Assembly: GCA_026692865.1 (NCBI GenBank)
Contig: JAPLNI010000058.1
Coordinates: forward strand, 592,059-656,058
Direction of reading: 5' to 3'
From: Planctomycetota bacterium
Lineage (GTDB): Bacteria; Planctomycetota; Planctomycetia; Pirellulales; Pirellulaceae
Length of the DNA: 64,000 nt
A program made the position numbers and the translations under genes. This document shows positions 1 through 9,478 of this stretch, one piece after another. The notes beneath the pieces are model-generated. The model made no database searches. It was not told the origin of the DNA and saw only the letters and a program-made list of their open reading frames with translations. The first letter of the stretch is position 1; every line of letters begins with the position of its first letter.

Positions 1-251
1 GGATGCCTTGTGGACGTGTAGGGTCATAAAAATGGACATGCGTATCAAGGACGCGCAAGCGGTCTGATGCCGCTGTGTTTTGGGCTGCCGCAAGTTGACT
101 CAGCCAAGGTGCGATCGAAAATCCGGCGGCGCTCAGCGCAAAATCTCGCCGCGAAACTTGTGGGAGAATCCGAGGTTTGGATGATTGGGAGTTGTTTATG
201 TGAATCGTCATTTCAGTGTTTCGTTGCAGTCAGTAAATCTACTCATTGGCC
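1..251. other. Gene-free edge downstream of the minus-strand block
   Basis: No convincing gene is visible here. A plus-strand frame is open from base 2 and closes with TGA at 63-65, so it could be the end of a gene entering from outside the window, but about 21 codons are too few to recognise. The minus-strand block ends at 252, so its terminator would be expected here; I see only a small GC-rich hairpin around 130-145 with no T-run and do not call it. Confidence 0.3.
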
Positions 252-2327
252 TTACCGTTGGTTATGCTCACGCCACATCCAGCGAAGTGTATCGGGCAGG
301 ATGACCGCTCCGTTGGTTCCATCATGTCCACCTTCCCCCCAGACCGTCTTGTGATCGTATCCGACAGAGTCAAGAGCTTCCGCCATCGCCTTGTTAGCAA
401 GAAACCAATTGAATTTTCGGTCAGGATTTTCATGAGCAATGTCCTTGGAGCCGTCCTGAAGAAACACGCGAAGGGGCTTCTTGGGTGTGTTACGAATCAT
501 TTCGGGATACTTGTCACCGCCTCGAATGTAGGTGAAGCTACCGATGTGGCTGATCACTTTGCGAAAGTGATCCGGTCGATTCCAGGCGACCGTGAAGGCG
601 CAGATACCTCCTGAACTGGAGCCGCCAATTGCGACCTGATCAGGATCTTTGGTCAGGTTCACGGTCTTGCCGACTTCGGGAATGATTTCTTCTAAGAGAA
701 ATCGAGCATAGAGATCTGACAATGTGTCGTATTCAATGCTGCGGTTCTTTGGCTTGGGATTGGCTTTACCATCGACCGGAATATCGCCGGGATCAACGAA
801 GATGCCGATCATGGGTGGCAAGTCTCCTTGATGGATGAGGTTGTCGAGCACCGTGGGAACTTTAAACTGCCCAACGAACTTCCCACCGTCCTGCCAGATG
901 ATCATCGCGGTGGGCTTTTCTTTCTGATATTGGGCGGGAACATAGACCCAGTAGTTGCGGACCGTTCCAGGATAGATTTGACTGAGCCACTCGTGCTTGG
1001 TGATCAAGCCTTTGGGAACACCCGGCTGAGGCAGGGAGTCTGGCCCGTATTCGTAGATCGCTTTCGTTGCCCCGGTCGGCCTATTCTCGGCGGGCAGCGG
1101 TTCCAGTCTTCCCTCGGCGCGAAATTGTGTAACGAGCCGCTGATGGATGCCGGTGAGTAGCGGAGGGAACTCGGCGTAGGCGGTGCCGTCAGGTTTGAGC
1201 AAGCCTTGTTTCAACATGCCGGTCGGCAGTGGCTGGTCCATATACTGGCATTTGAAGTAGCCGAGGAAGTAAGGCAATGAGAAGACCCCGCGCAGGTAGG
1301 CTTCATAGGTGACGGCAGCTTCGGACGGGGTCGGTAGCTGCTGCCACATCGTTACCGAATGTTCGGGGGTGGGATAGCTGAGAGTCCAGTCGCTGATCAC
1401 GATTGGCTTCTTAGTGATTCGGTGGATTGCATCATATTTGTCGGCGCTGAAGATCTTCTCACCGGAGGGTTGGATCGAAATGACATCGACGACCTTCGCT
1501 GCCTCTTCAAGAACTTCGATGGGCGTATTGAACCCATTGAATCGCTCGCCAAAGATTAGTCGCTTTGAGTCGTGTTCGCGAAAAGCCGACGCAGACTCAG
1601 TGTACAGCTCGCGGGCAATCAATCGCAGGAAGTCAGCATCTTCGTGAGGTCCGTCCGCTTTGAGAAAGGCTTCGTATCGCTGCCTTCCTGGTGCGGCATC
1701 AGGAAGAGCACGGATAAAATCGACCCAATGGACGCCGAAGCGTTTCTTGGCCGCTTCCAAGCCCCATGGTGGAATGTCGCTCCACCAGTATCCGATGCAG
1801 TTGGGGTGCTCACGACAGAGTTCACAGAGCAATCGTGCCTTCTCTCGCAAGCGCGCCTTGAATGCAGGGTCGAACACATCCTCAAAGCGTGAGGCTGGGT
1901 CGTTGCTACCGAAAGCCGGTAGGGCTTCATTGCCGACGAAGCGGTCCATGCCGGCCACAAATGGAAACTCGCCCTTCATACGCTCCAGGAAACCAATGAC
2001 GATCTGACGCCATGCCTGCGGGTCCGCCACCGCTTGTCCCCAAGTATCAAAACCGACGGCGACAGTATTTATCCCAAAACCGCGCAGATCACTCACAATT
2101 TGTGATTCACGTCGATTACGCTCTGCGACGGCAACCGGCTTTACGCCTCCCTCAGACATTGCGAGGCTCGCATGCGAGATCCCCAGGACCATGAATGGCT
2201 TGCCCTCTGGAGTGAGCAGACACGTTCGCCCCTCACGCTCTCCCACAGTCCAAGAGCCAGATTGGGCAAAGACCAAAGAGGACTGTAAGAAAAGATAACA
2301 AGCAAAAAGAAGAGGGATGGTTTTCAT
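252..2327 (-). CDS. Secreted agarase-like TIM-barrel / esterase fusion
   Basis: A 691-residue protein with a Sec signal peptide (residues 1-22, ending at FAQ). Residues about 25-400 look like a glycoside-hydrolase TIM barrel of the agarase-like type, with an opening TPEGKPFMVLGIS, then GYWWSDIPPW near the acid position and VISDW near the nucleophile strand; both expected Glu positions seem to be Asp, so activity is uncertain. Residues about 440-690 form an esterase D/enterochelin-esterase-like alpha/beta hydrolase with GSSSG (nucleophile Ser about 571), LQDGSKD and a C-terminal GGHDG His (about 668). The product would be exported and might cleave both a glycan and its ester groups. It is the last gene of the minus-strand block, 18 bases after the DUF1501 gene. 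The esterase call is firm from motifs; the barrel specificity is inference. Confidence 0.8.
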   Translation of the reverse strand: MKTIPLLFACYLFLQSSLVFAQSGSWTVGEREGRTCLLTPEGKPFMVLGISHASLAMSEGGVKPVAVAERNRRESQIVSDLRGFGINTVAVGFDTWGQAVADPQAWRQIVIGFLERMKGEFPFVAGMDRFVGNEALPAFGSNDPASRFEDVFDPAFKARLREKARLLCELCREHPNCIGYWWSDIPPWGLEAAKKRFGVHWVDFIRALPDAAPGRQRYEAFLKADGPHEDADFLRLIARELYTESASAFREHDSKRLIFGERFNGFNTPIEVLEEAAKVVDVISIQPSGEKIFSADKYDAIHRITKKPIVISDWTLSYPTPEHSVTMWQQLPTPSEAAVTYEAYLRGVFSLPYFLGYFKCQYMDQPLPTGMLKQGLLKPDGTAYAEFPPLLTGIHQRLVTQFRAEGRLEPLPAENRPTGATKAIYEYGPDSLPQPGVPKGLITKHEWLSQIYPGTVRNYWVYVPAQYQKEKPTAMIIWQDGGKFVGQFKVPTVLDNLIHQGDLPPMIGIFVDPGDIPVDGKANPKPKNRSIEYDTLSDLYARFLLEEIIPEVGKTVNLTKDPDQVAIGGSSSGGICAFTVAWNRPDHFRKVISHIGSFTYIRGGDKYPEMIRNTPKKPLRVFLQDGSKDIAHENPDRKFNWFLANKAMAEALDSVGYDHKTVWGEGGHDGTNGAVILPDTLRWMWREHNQR

Positions 2328-2345
2328 GTGAAGTCTTTCTCGACT

Positions 2346-3788
2346 TTATGAGATGAGTTCCGCAATGGGCTGCCCGCCAATTTGGCTGAGCTGTTTGAAA
2401 CGACCGCTGTGGAAGTAGGTCAGTTTATTATCGTCGAGGCCAAGCAGGCATAGCATCGTGACATGAAAGTCGCGCAGGTGATGCACGCACTCGACAGCCT
2501 TGCCGCCAACATCGTCAGTCGCGCCGACGTAGCGGCCACCCTGTACGCCACCGCCAGCCAACATTACGTTCATTGCCTCGGGATTATGATCGCGACCTGG
2601 GACGACTTTACCGCTTCTCATACCGTTATCAGGCGAACGCCCGAACTCGCCGCAGCAGACGACAAGCGTGCTGTCGAGAAGGCCACGTTGTTTGAGGTCG
2701 GCGAGCAGGCCAGCGACGGGTTTGTCCACGACGGCAAGTGCCTTTCCGTGATTATCGGCGATGCCGTCGTGAGCATCCCAATCGCCTTTGATCACTTGAA
2801 CGAAGCGCGTTCCGGCCTCAATCAATTTCCGCGCGAGTAGGCATTTGCGTCCGTAGCTATCGGTCGGCTCTTTACCGATGCCGTAAAGCTCGCGAATGTA
2901 CTCCGGTTCGTTATCCAAGTTGACTAGGTCTGGCACGCTGGCTTGCATACGAAAAGCGAGTTCGTAGCTTTCGATACGGGCGCGCAGTTTCCCTGCATAG
3001 GGATGATCGGTGTCGAACTGCTTTTGAAACTCGGCATCGAGTCCGCCGAGTGTATCGAGCATTCGTCGCTGACTTTCCGATGTAACGCCAGCGCGGGGTT
3101 CGAGGTCCAGGATGGGTGCGCCTTGCGAACGCAAGGGTGTGCCTTGCAATTGCGCCGGTAGATAACCGCTCGACCAGTTTGCCGGTCCACCTTGCGGGGC
3201 TGCTTCGGGAAGGACAACAAAGGCGGGTAGATTTTGGTTCTCGGTTCCTAAACCATAGGTGACCCAGGAGCCGATTGCCGGTTCGCCGCCGAAGCGACTG
3301 CCGGTGTTGAAGTGCAAGCAGGCTTCGGGATGATTGACCGAATCGACGGTGAGGCCGCGATAGATGCACAATTCGTCTGCCATCTTTGCGAGATGCGACA
3401 GTCGATCACAAAACCACAGACCGCTCTGGCCGTGTTGAGCGAACTCGAATGGACTTGGTACGAAGTAGCGCTTTCCACCGGCCATGCCCGAGACGAATTT
3501 GCCTTGGCGCACAAATTCCTGTCCTTCCATCTCCTTCAACTTTGGCTTTGGATCAAAGGTATCGATGTGCGAAGGGCCGCCTTCCATGAAAAGAAAAATG
3601 CATGACTTGGCTTTGGCTGGTAAATGCGCTGGTCGAGGAGCAAGCGGGTCACTCGCTGCGTCGGCGCGCAGCTCATCTTGCAAAATTGCATTCAACGCAA
3701 CCATGCCCAGTCCAGCCCCCAGGCCGTGAAACATTTCGCGACGGCTGATCCAACTGGTTTGTCCGCAAGGAAATTTTGCTCTGCTCAT
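2346..3788 (-). CDS. DUF1501 family Tat-signal protein
   Basis: A 480-residue DUF1501 protein. The N-terminus carries a twin-arginine signal (SRREMF at residues 15-20 followed by a hydrophobic stretch). The family core is plain: FMEGGPSHIDTFDP at 68-80, GEFGRSP near 380, RDHN near 400 and HHLRDFHVTMLCLLGLD near 437-453. DUF1501 proteins resemble the alkaline phosphatase/sulfatase superfamily in their metal-ligand motifs, but no activity is established. The start overlaps the stop of the upstream DUF1549/1553 gene by four bases (ATGA), so the pair is probably translationally coupled. The Tat signal suggests export already folded, perhaps with a cofactor. Confidence 0.93.
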   Translation of the reverse strand: MSRAKFPCGQTSWISRREMFHGLGAGLGMVALNAILQDELRADAASDPLAPRPAHLPAKAKSCIFLFMEGGPSHIDTFDPKPKLKEMEGQEFVRQGKFVSGMAGGKRYFVPSPFEFAQHGQSGLWFCDRLSHLAKMADELCIYRGLTVDSVNHPEACLHFNTGSRFGGEPAIGSWVTYGLGTENQNLPAFVVLPEAAPQGGPANWSSGYLPAQLQGTPLRSQGAPILDLEPRAGVTSESQRRMLDTLGGLDAEFQKQFDTDHPYAGKLRARIESYELAFRMQASVPDLVNLDNEPEYIRELYGIGKEPTDSYGRKCLLARKLIEAGTRFVQVIKGDWDAHDGIADNHGKALAVVDKPVAGLLADLKQRGLLDSTLVVCCGEFGRSPDNGMRSGKVVPGRDHNPEAMNVMLAGGGVQGGRYVGATDDVGGKAVECVHHLRDFHVTMLCLLGLDDNKLTYFHSGRFKQLSQIGGQPIAELIS

Positions 3789-6520
3789 GGTAGGTAAAGA
3801 AATTCGCTGGTGTTGAAGAGGACTAGGCAGAGATCTGCGAGAGCGCGCGTCTGGGCGCTGGCGTCTTCGGGCTGGAGGTCGGGGATGTAGTCAGCGGCGT
3901 AGTCCGGCTCGATTTTGGAAACGGCGGCGACTTGATCGCGAATACTAGACTTTGCGGGCGGATACTGGCGATGATGTTCAAGCTGCGCGGCGAGATAGGC
4001 TCGGCAGCGTTCCAATTCATGCGTGCTCGGCTGGCGACCGTAGATCGCAAGATAGGCACTGCCGATACGTGTGCCGTCGTCGCTCTGCTCATGGGAGAGG
4101 TTCGTCGCGAAGGCCAGCGCGCGGTCATTCGGGAAGTCGCCGTTCATCATCGTGAAGGCTTGCGGCACGACGATACTCTCATTGCGGCGCTCGCAGGATA
4201 GTTCATTGGGTGGCTGGTCGAAGACCTCCATCCACGGGTCACGTCGACTGCGCATTTGGAACGTGTAAACAGAGCGTCGGTTGCGCTCAGCAGGCGTGAG
4301 GGCCGGACGATAGGGTATGTCGATGCCGGACATCAATCGTACGGGCGCGAGTGCCGCGTCCCAGTTCATCTGCTGGCGAGCAGGTGGGCCACCTGGTTGG
4401 AAATTCAACTCACCCGAAACCATGAGCATCGCATCGCGCAGTTCCTCGGCAGTGAGTCGCCGCATCGGGAAAGTGGCCAGCCATTTGCCCTCGGGGTCGA
4501 CTTTCGCGAGCTGTTCAGGTTGCGGATGATGCAGGCTGCGGCGATAGGCTGCTGAGGTGACGATAAGTTCATCGAGTTTCTTGATCGACCAGCCATTGTC
4601 GATGAACCAACCCGCGAGCCAATCAAGCAATTCCGGATGCGTCGGCTTCGAGCCTTTCACGCCGAAGTTGTTCGGAGTGGTGACGAGCGGATGACCACCG
4701 AAATGCCAACCCCATACTCGGTTCACGATGACTCGCGCGGTGAGCGGATGACGTGAGTCGGCAATCCACGATGCCAATGCCAGGCGACGTCTATCAAGCG
4801 ATGGAGCTATCTCTGGAGTTTCAAATGTTCCGCTGGAGAATCCGCTGATGATGCTGAGCACGGCAGGTTGCACCTCCTCGGCCGGGTCGGCGAGCGAACC
4901 TCGCCGCAGCAGATTCACGGTCATGACATCGCCCTTGCGTTTGTCAACCGCGGGCGGTGGATTACTTGGCTTCTCCGAGCCGGAGTTTCGAGGTGGCCCA
5001 TCATAAACGCCCATAACGAGCGGCTCGTAGGCTTTTGGCCAGCGTTCCATGCGACGCTGGGCTGCCTTGTTAACACCTTTCTTTTCGCTGGAGTTCTCGG
5101 CAAGTTTCTTCGTCCTCTCCTGCGCGGTCTTCAACTGTGCCACCGCCTTCTCTTCTTCCGGAAGAAAGGGTGCTTCCAAATCAGCGAATTGCGCGGGCGC
5201 GAAGATCGCTTGCATCGAATAATAATCACGCGTCGGAAGCGGGTCGAACTTATGATCGTGGCATCGGAAGCAGCTCATCTCCAATCCGAGAAAACTATTG
5301 CCAACCGCGTTCACAACATCATCGAGCCATTGCTGCCGAGTTTCCGCTGCAACAGCCATACTGGTATGTTCCCAAGGCCCAAGCCGCAGGAAGGTGGTCG
5401 CCACCAGCAAGTCCGAGGACGCTGTAGCTTCCTTTTCTTTCGACGCGATGATTTCATCGCCCGCAATCTGTTCCTTGATGAATTGATCGAAAGGTTTGTC
5501 TTGATTGAAACTGCGGACCACATAATCGCGATAGCGCCAAGCATTAGGCCTCTCGAAGTCGTTCGCAAACCCTGCCGTGTCCGCATAACGTACGACATCG
5601 AGCCAACGCCGCGCCATCTGCTCACCGTAGTGTTGTGATTCGAGCAAGCGATGAACGAGGCGTTCGTAGGCGTTTCGATTTCCCTCTCTGCATTCCTCTT
5701 GAAACTTCTCCACCTCGTCCGCAGTCGCAGGCAGACCGGTCATGTCGAGCGTAAGTCGTCGCACAAGCGAACGTGCATCTGCTTCGAGTGCGGGCGACAA
5801 TTTTTGAGTTGCAAGTTTATCGGCGATGAACGCATCGATCGGATGCGATTCGCCGTTTTCCGGAACGTTCACTTGGGCGAGAGGTTTGTAAGCCCAAAGG
5901 TCCTCCTCTGCATAGCGACGTTCCGTCCAATCCGTCGAGAGGCCGCCGCTGGTCTTCACTACCACCCCTTTTTCAGAGGACCACTTGTCGGGTTGCTTCA
6001 GCAACTCGGCCATGCGAGCAGCATCGGGCCACGGAGCGCCGGCCGAGATCCAGTCCTTGATATAAGCAGTTTGTATCGCATCGAGCTTGTCGTTGTCCTT
6101 CGGCGGCATCGCCTGCCATTCGTCGTGAGTGCGCAAGACGGACAGATAGAGCGGGCTCTCGCCCGGCTTTCCCGGCACGATGGCCGGCTGCTCACTCTCG
6201 CCTCCCTTGAGCAATCCCGACAGTGTCCGCATGTCGAGGTCACCGTTGAGTTTTGCTTCATCATCACCATGGCAAGCGAGACATTTTTCCTTCAGCAACG
6301 GCTGAACCCGCCTCGCAAACAACGCCTCGCCATCCTCCGCCGCCGCGAGCGGCAAGGCGAGCGGAAGTGAACCTAATGAAACAAGGACATAAAGAGACAA
6401 TGAGATGGGGCTGCGAAGCCACGAAGGGAAACAACGTGACGGGGAGACACCTCCCGCGACCGCGCTCCCTGTCTGATTTTCTAAAAGTCTCATAGTCTGA
6501 TTGTCGCCTTTTCTCATCAT
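3785..6520 (-). CDS. PSCyt1-DUF1549-DUF1553 (PSD1) cytochrome-linked protein
   Basis: About 911 residues. Order: long basic N-region and a hydrophobic export segment (about 38-62), PSCyt1 with haem motif CLACH near residue 80, PSCyt2/DUF1549 (WLDVVRYADTAG near 305, then a second haem motif [18 protein letters not shown] near 416-433), and PSD1/DUF1553 (LTARVIVNRVWGWHFG, about 590-800). An upstream in-frame ATG at 6646 exists, but it lies inside the ThuA gene. I chose 6520 because it gives an ATGA overlap with the ThuA stop and is preceded by GGGGAG. The first codons lie in octamer repeats (6466-6505), mirrored at 6374-6405, so the signal peptide is partly repeat-encoded. Function of the family is not established. 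Confidence 0.9.
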   Translation of the reverse strand: MMRKGDNQTMRLLENQTGSAVAGGVSPSRCFPSWLRSPISLSLYVLVSLGSLPLALPLAAAEDGEALFARRVQPLLKEKCLACHGDDEAKLNGDLDMRTLSGLLKGGESEQPAIVPGKPGESPLYLSVLRTHDEWQAMPPKDNDKLDAIQTAYIKDWISAGAPWPDAARMAELLKQPDKWSSEKGVVVKTSGGLSTDWTERRYAEEDLWAYKPLAQVNVPENGESHPIDAFIADKLATQKLSPALEADARSLVRRLTLDMTGLPATADEVEKFQEECREGNRNAYERLVHRLLESQHYGEQMARRWLDVVRYADTAGFANDFERPNAWRYRDYVVRSFNQDKPFDQFIKEQIAGDEIIASKEKEATASSDLLVATTFLRLGPWEHTSMAVAAETRQQWLDDVVNAVGNSFLGLEMSCFRCHDHKFDPLPTRDYYSMQAIFAPAQFADLEAPFLPEEEKAVAQLKTAQERTKKLAENSSEKKGVNKAAQRRMERWPKAYEPLVMGVYDGPPRNSGSEKPSNPPPAVDKRKGDVMTVNLLRRGSLADPAEEVQPAVLSIISGFSSGTFETPEIAPSLDRRRLALASWIADSRHPLTARVIVNRVWGWHFGGHPLVTTPNNFGVKGSKPTHPELLDWLAGWFIDNGWSIKKLDELIVTSAAYRRSLHHPQPEQLAKVDPEGKWLATFPMRRLTAEELRDAMLMVSGELNFQPGGPPARQQMNWDAALAPVRLMSGIDIPYRPALTPAERNRRSVYTFQMRSRRDPWMEVFDQPPNELSCERRNESIVVPQAFTMMNGDFPNDRALAFATNLSHEQSDDGTRIGSAYLAIYGRQPSTHELERCRAYLAAQLEHHRQYPPAKSSIRDQVAAVSKIEPDYAADYIPDLQPEDASAQTRALADLCLVLFNTSEFLYLP
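6374..6505. repeat. Inverted pair of 8-bp tandem repeats over a gene start
   Basis: On the plus strand 6466-6505 is five 8-base units (TCCCTGTC, TGATTTTC, TAAAAGTC, TCATAGTC, TGATTGTC), and 6374-6405 is four units in the opposite sense (TAATGAAA, CAAGGACA, TAAAGAGA, CAATGAGA). The arms are about 60 bases apart and enclose the signal-peptide codons of the DUF1553 gene. The same unit words recur at 13151-13272, 13954-13993, 15779-15810 and 25298-25321. Confidence 0.75.
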
Positions 6521-7317
6521 CTCCCCGCCGCCCACTTGATACCTTCGAGCACGTGCTGCCGCGCGAAGGGCGTGCTGAGCGAGCGCAGATCGTGGCCGAA
6601 TTCGGTGTAGAAAAATCGACCGCCCGTCGCCGGCTTGTGCGTCCATGCGATGGGATGATCCGCTCCCATCGCTTGGCCGCCGCGCGTTTTGAAATGATCG
6701 CGGACCGGCTCGTAGGTCGCCTCATCCACACGCAGGAGCACCTGAAAACCGGGCAAGCCAGTCACGCTGCGATCGTGATTCGTCCAGTCCGCCTCGATCC
6801 AAAACTCCGCCGACTGGCCTTTCACGGACGGGTGATCCTTCGCCGCCGGATCGACGAGCACTTTCGCTTTAAGAAAGTCCGAGTCGCTGTTGAAATCGCA
6901 GCCGCCGAGTTGATTCAGCCACGGCCAGCCGGTCTGATGTACCAGCGCCGCGTGTAATCCGACGATGCCCTTCTTCCCACTCGTAAACCACTTCTCGACC
7001 GACTTGCGCTGCTCTTCGGGAATGACCTTTTCGAGTTCGTTGGCGTTGTTGAGCAGAAGCACGTCATATTTCGCGAGTACCTTCGGCATCAGGTCTTTTG
7101 GGTGCTCGGTGATGTCCACTTCGATCCCGTGCTCGTGCCCGAGCAGCACCAGCCAGCGATTGATGCCAGGGATGTCGGGGTGGCGATAAAACCCGGTGTC
7201 GGAATAGACGAGCACCTTCAAGCCCGGGCCGGGTGTGGCGGGCGTCCCAGGCTCATGGGCGAAAGCTGCACATGTCGTAGCGAATATCAAAATCGTGAGG
7301 GAGAGAAGAAGTTTCAT
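6517..7317 (-). CDS. Secreted ThuA domain protein
   Basis: A 266-residue protein with a signal peptide (1-20, cut after AFA) followed by one ThuA (trehalose-utilisation) domain. Family marks are LKVLVYSDTGFYRHPDIP near the start, DVLLLNNANE, GIVGLHAALVHQTGWPW and the closing GRFFYTEFGHD. ThuA has a class I glutamine-amidotransferase-like fold; in planctomycetes it is common beside sugar dehydrogenases and DUF1080-like proteins. Its stop overlaps the start of the DUF1553 gene downstream, and a 64-base gap separates it from the DUF1552 gene upstream. Substrate unknown; a role in sugar catabolism is inferred from family naming. Confidence 0.9.
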   Translation of the reverse strand: MKLLLSLTILIFATTCAAFAHEPGTPATPGPGLKVLVYSDTGFYRHPDIPGINRWLVLLGHEHGIEVDITEHPKDLMPKVLAKYDVLLLNNANELEKVIPEEQRKSVEKWFTSGKKGIVGLHAALVHQTGWPWLNQLGGCDFNSDSDFLKAKVLVDPAAKDHPSVKGQSAEFWIEADWTNHDRSVTGLPGFQVLLRVDEATYEPVRDHFKTRGGQAMGADHPIAWTHKPATGGRFFYTEFGHDLRSLSTPFARQHVLEGIKWAAGR

Positions 7318-7381
7318 GGGGTAATTTGTAGGATTAGCTATGGAATCAAATAAAATAGAGGTTACTTTTCCGCGGGCCCTT

Positions 7382-8710
7382 TCACACCGCCTCGAAGCCC
7401 TTCACACCAGCGGAGTTGCTGCTACCAAAGGTATCGGTCTCCACGCCCATGTGTTGGGCGAGGGAGACGAAGAGATTGGCCAGGCGAGTATTGTTATTGG
7501 GATCGAAGGCGAGATGCTGGCCGTGCTTGAAGCCACCACCGGCGACCAGCAGGGGCAGATTAACATAGTCATGGGCGTTGGCGTTGCCGAGATTGGAGCC
7601 GATGAGAACTGCGGTCTGCTCGAGCAGCGAGATGCCCCCTTCTTGTGTGTTTTTAAGTCGAAGCAAGAAGTCTTTAAAGGCCTCCAACTCCGCCATCTCC
7701 ACGAGCTTGAGCTGCGCAAGTTTTTCGTCTTGCTTGCCGTGATGACTAAGTCCGTGATGCGGTTCGCTAACTCCATCAACAACCGGCACATTAACGCAGC
7801 CTAGATTGTAGGTGGCAACACGCGTCGAATCGGTCTGAATGGCGAGGAAGATGAGTTCGTTCATCAGCCGCGTACGACCGATGAGGTCGTCCAGGTCGGA
7901 AACATCTTTAAGCGGTTTGACGGGGACCTTAGGCTTAGGGATCTGCGACCAAGCCTTGCTGGATTGCATTCGTTTTTCCAGGGACCGCACGGAGGTGAAG
8001 TACTCATCGAGCTTCTCTTGGTCGCGCTTGCCGAGTTCATTGGAGAGTCTGCCAGCCTGCATACCGACGGCATCGAGGATGCTCTTGCCGCGCGCGAGGC
8101 TCTTGGTCTGTTCGGCCATCTCTTCAGGAGTGCCGTCGAGGAATAGCTGTTGGAATAGACGCGCGGGTGATTTCTCGGCGGGGATGTTCACGCCGGTGGC
8201 GTTCCAGGCCAGCGATTGACCGGAGAAGCCGCCATTGGTGAGCGCAAGATACGGCGCGCGGGTGTCGCCGCCCACAGCGTTAGCCATCACCTGATCGATC
8301 GAGATACTGTTCTTGAATCCCGGCAGGCCAGGAAACCGGGCGGAGGTGAGCCACGTGTAGGCCGACGAATGCCCGCAGTTGCCGTTTTGCTGGGGATGGC
8401 CCAGTCCCTGAAAGACCGTAAAGTCGTTGCGCAGTTCCTTCAGCACTTCCAGATACGGCGAAAGCTCGTAGTCACGTCCGGTGCTGGTAAGCTTGGGGAA
8501 GAACGATGACTGGATGAATCCAAAAGGCGCATTGAACGCGACGAAGCGGCGCGGTGCCTTCGGTGTCTGAGTGGCGGCGCGAGCGAAGTTCGGCAACATC
8601 GACTCAAGCAGCGGAAGACTCAGACCGACTCCGACACCTTTCAGCAGCGTGCGGCGTGACAGTGGTGAGCGTGTTGTAGCGTAGGGAGCCGATATACGTT
8701 GGTCGTTCAT
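7382..8710 (-). CDS. DUF1552 family Tat-signal protein
   Basis: A 442-residue DUF1552 protein. It opens with a twin-arginine signal (LSRRTLLKGVGVGLSLPLLESM, residues about 17-38). Family marks are RRFVAFNAPFG, FQGLGHPQQNG, GHSSAYTWLTSARFPG, the SISIDQVMA segment, PHHGLSHHGKQDEKLAQL near 330-348 and SNLGNANAHDYVNLPLLVAGGGFKHGQHLAF near 390-420. The paired His residues and GHSSAYTWL recall the metal-site logic of DUF1501, but the function is unknown. It follows a DUF1080-like gene by 30 bases. It is one of three DUF1552 copies in the block. Confidence 0.92.
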   Translation of the reverse strand: MNDQRISAPYATTRSPLSRRTLLKGVGVGLSLPLLESMLPNFARAATQTPKAPRRFVAFNAPFGFIQSSFFPKLTSTGRDYELSPYLEVLKELRNDFTVFQGLGHPQQNGNCGHSSAYTWLTSARFPGLPGFKNSISIDQVMANAVGGDTRAPYLALTNGGFSGQSLAWNATGVNIPAEKSPARLFQQLFLDGTPEEMAEQTKSLARGKSILDAVGMQAGRLSNELGKRDQEKLDEYFTSVRSLEKRMQSSKAWSQIPKPKVPVKPLKDVSDLDDLIGRTRLMNELIFLAIQTDSTRVATYNLGCVNVPVVDGVSEPHHGLSHHGKQDEKLAQLKLVEMAELEAFKDFLLRLKNTQEGGISLLEQTAVLIGSNLGNANAHDYVNLPLLVAGGGFKHGQHLAFDPNNNTRLANLFVSLAQHMGVETDTFGSSNSAGVKGFEAV

Positions 8711-8740
8711 GGTTTTCTCGAAATAAGTTAGAAGAAGGAA

Positions 8741-9478
8741 TTACTTTGAAGTGATGTTGGCTTTGCGATCTTGCCAACCTGGATCGGGTTGAGCACTCCA
8801 GATGCGGACGTTGTCGAGATAAGCGACAGGGTCCTGCACGATGAAGCGAGGGCCTTGTTTCGTGTGCTCCGCAGGATCGACCCCCACTCCGTACAAGATG
8901 GATTTGCCATCCAGGCTGACCAGCATCTCTGCGTCATAGATCTCGATGGTAGCTGTATGCCAATTGCCATCGTCTAGCTTCACCGTTTTGCGATCCAGTT
9001 CCTGACTCTTCGTCGTCTTTCCCATCCCCGATGAGCGTTTAAGTTTCGCTTCCGTGGGCGAAAAACTGATTGCGGCGACGTGCTCGCGATAGCCCGTTTC
9101 GTGATTGAATAAGACACCGATCGACTTTGCACCATCGAGCTTGAAGTCGAACTGGATGATCGCCCGATCCACGTCAAAATCTTTCTTTGGAGCCAGTGTG
9201 GAATGATGTTTCCCGACTTCCGTCTCGCCCTTCATCATCCCGTCGACGAGCGTCCATGTCTTAATGAACTCCTTCCACTTGTCTGTGAATGCAGGTCCAG
9301 AAAAATCGTCCTCTGCGATCAGCGCACCGCGTTTCACCATGAACAGCGGACTTTCAGCCTTCGAGGCAGGGACCGACTTGTCCTGCGGTTCTGCTGCAAA
9401 GAGTGGCGTTGGGCTCGTCGCGATCAAGATCGTGAGCAGTCCGATTAGCCTTGGGTTGGTTATGATCCGAGTGTTCAT
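8741..9478 (-). CDS. Secreted DUF1080-like/concanavalin-fold protein
   Basis: A 245-residue protein with a signal peptide (about 1-28, ending LFAA). The rest is one beta-sandwich of the DUF1080/LamG type: AEDDFSGPAFTDKWKEF, WTLVDGMMKGET, the central strands IIQFDFKLDGAKSIGVLF and the closing YLDNVRIW. Related domains are annotated as 3-keto-disaccharide hydrolases or glycan-binding modules; I cannot tell which applies. It sits between two DUF1552 genes and overlaps the upstream one by four bases (ATGA at 9475-9478), so it is part of the same unit. Cell-surface glycan binding is inference. Confidence 0.75.
   Translation of the reverse strand: MNTRIITNPRLIGLLTILIATSPTPLFAAEPQDKSVPASKAESPLFMVKRGALIAEDDFSGPAFTDKWKEFIKTWTLVDGMMKGETEVGKHHSTLAPKKDFDVDRAIIQFDFKLDGAKSIGVLFNHETGYREHVAAISFSPTEAKLKRSSGMGKTTKSQELDRKTVKLDDGNWHTATIEIYDAEMLVSLDGKSILYGVGVDPAEHTKQGPRFIVQDPVAYLDNVRIWSAQPDPGWQDRKANITSK

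Noticed and set aside
4868..6370. Two long plus-strand frames (256 and 239 codons)
   Set aside because: Both are antisense to the DUF1553 gene at 3785-6520 and match no family.
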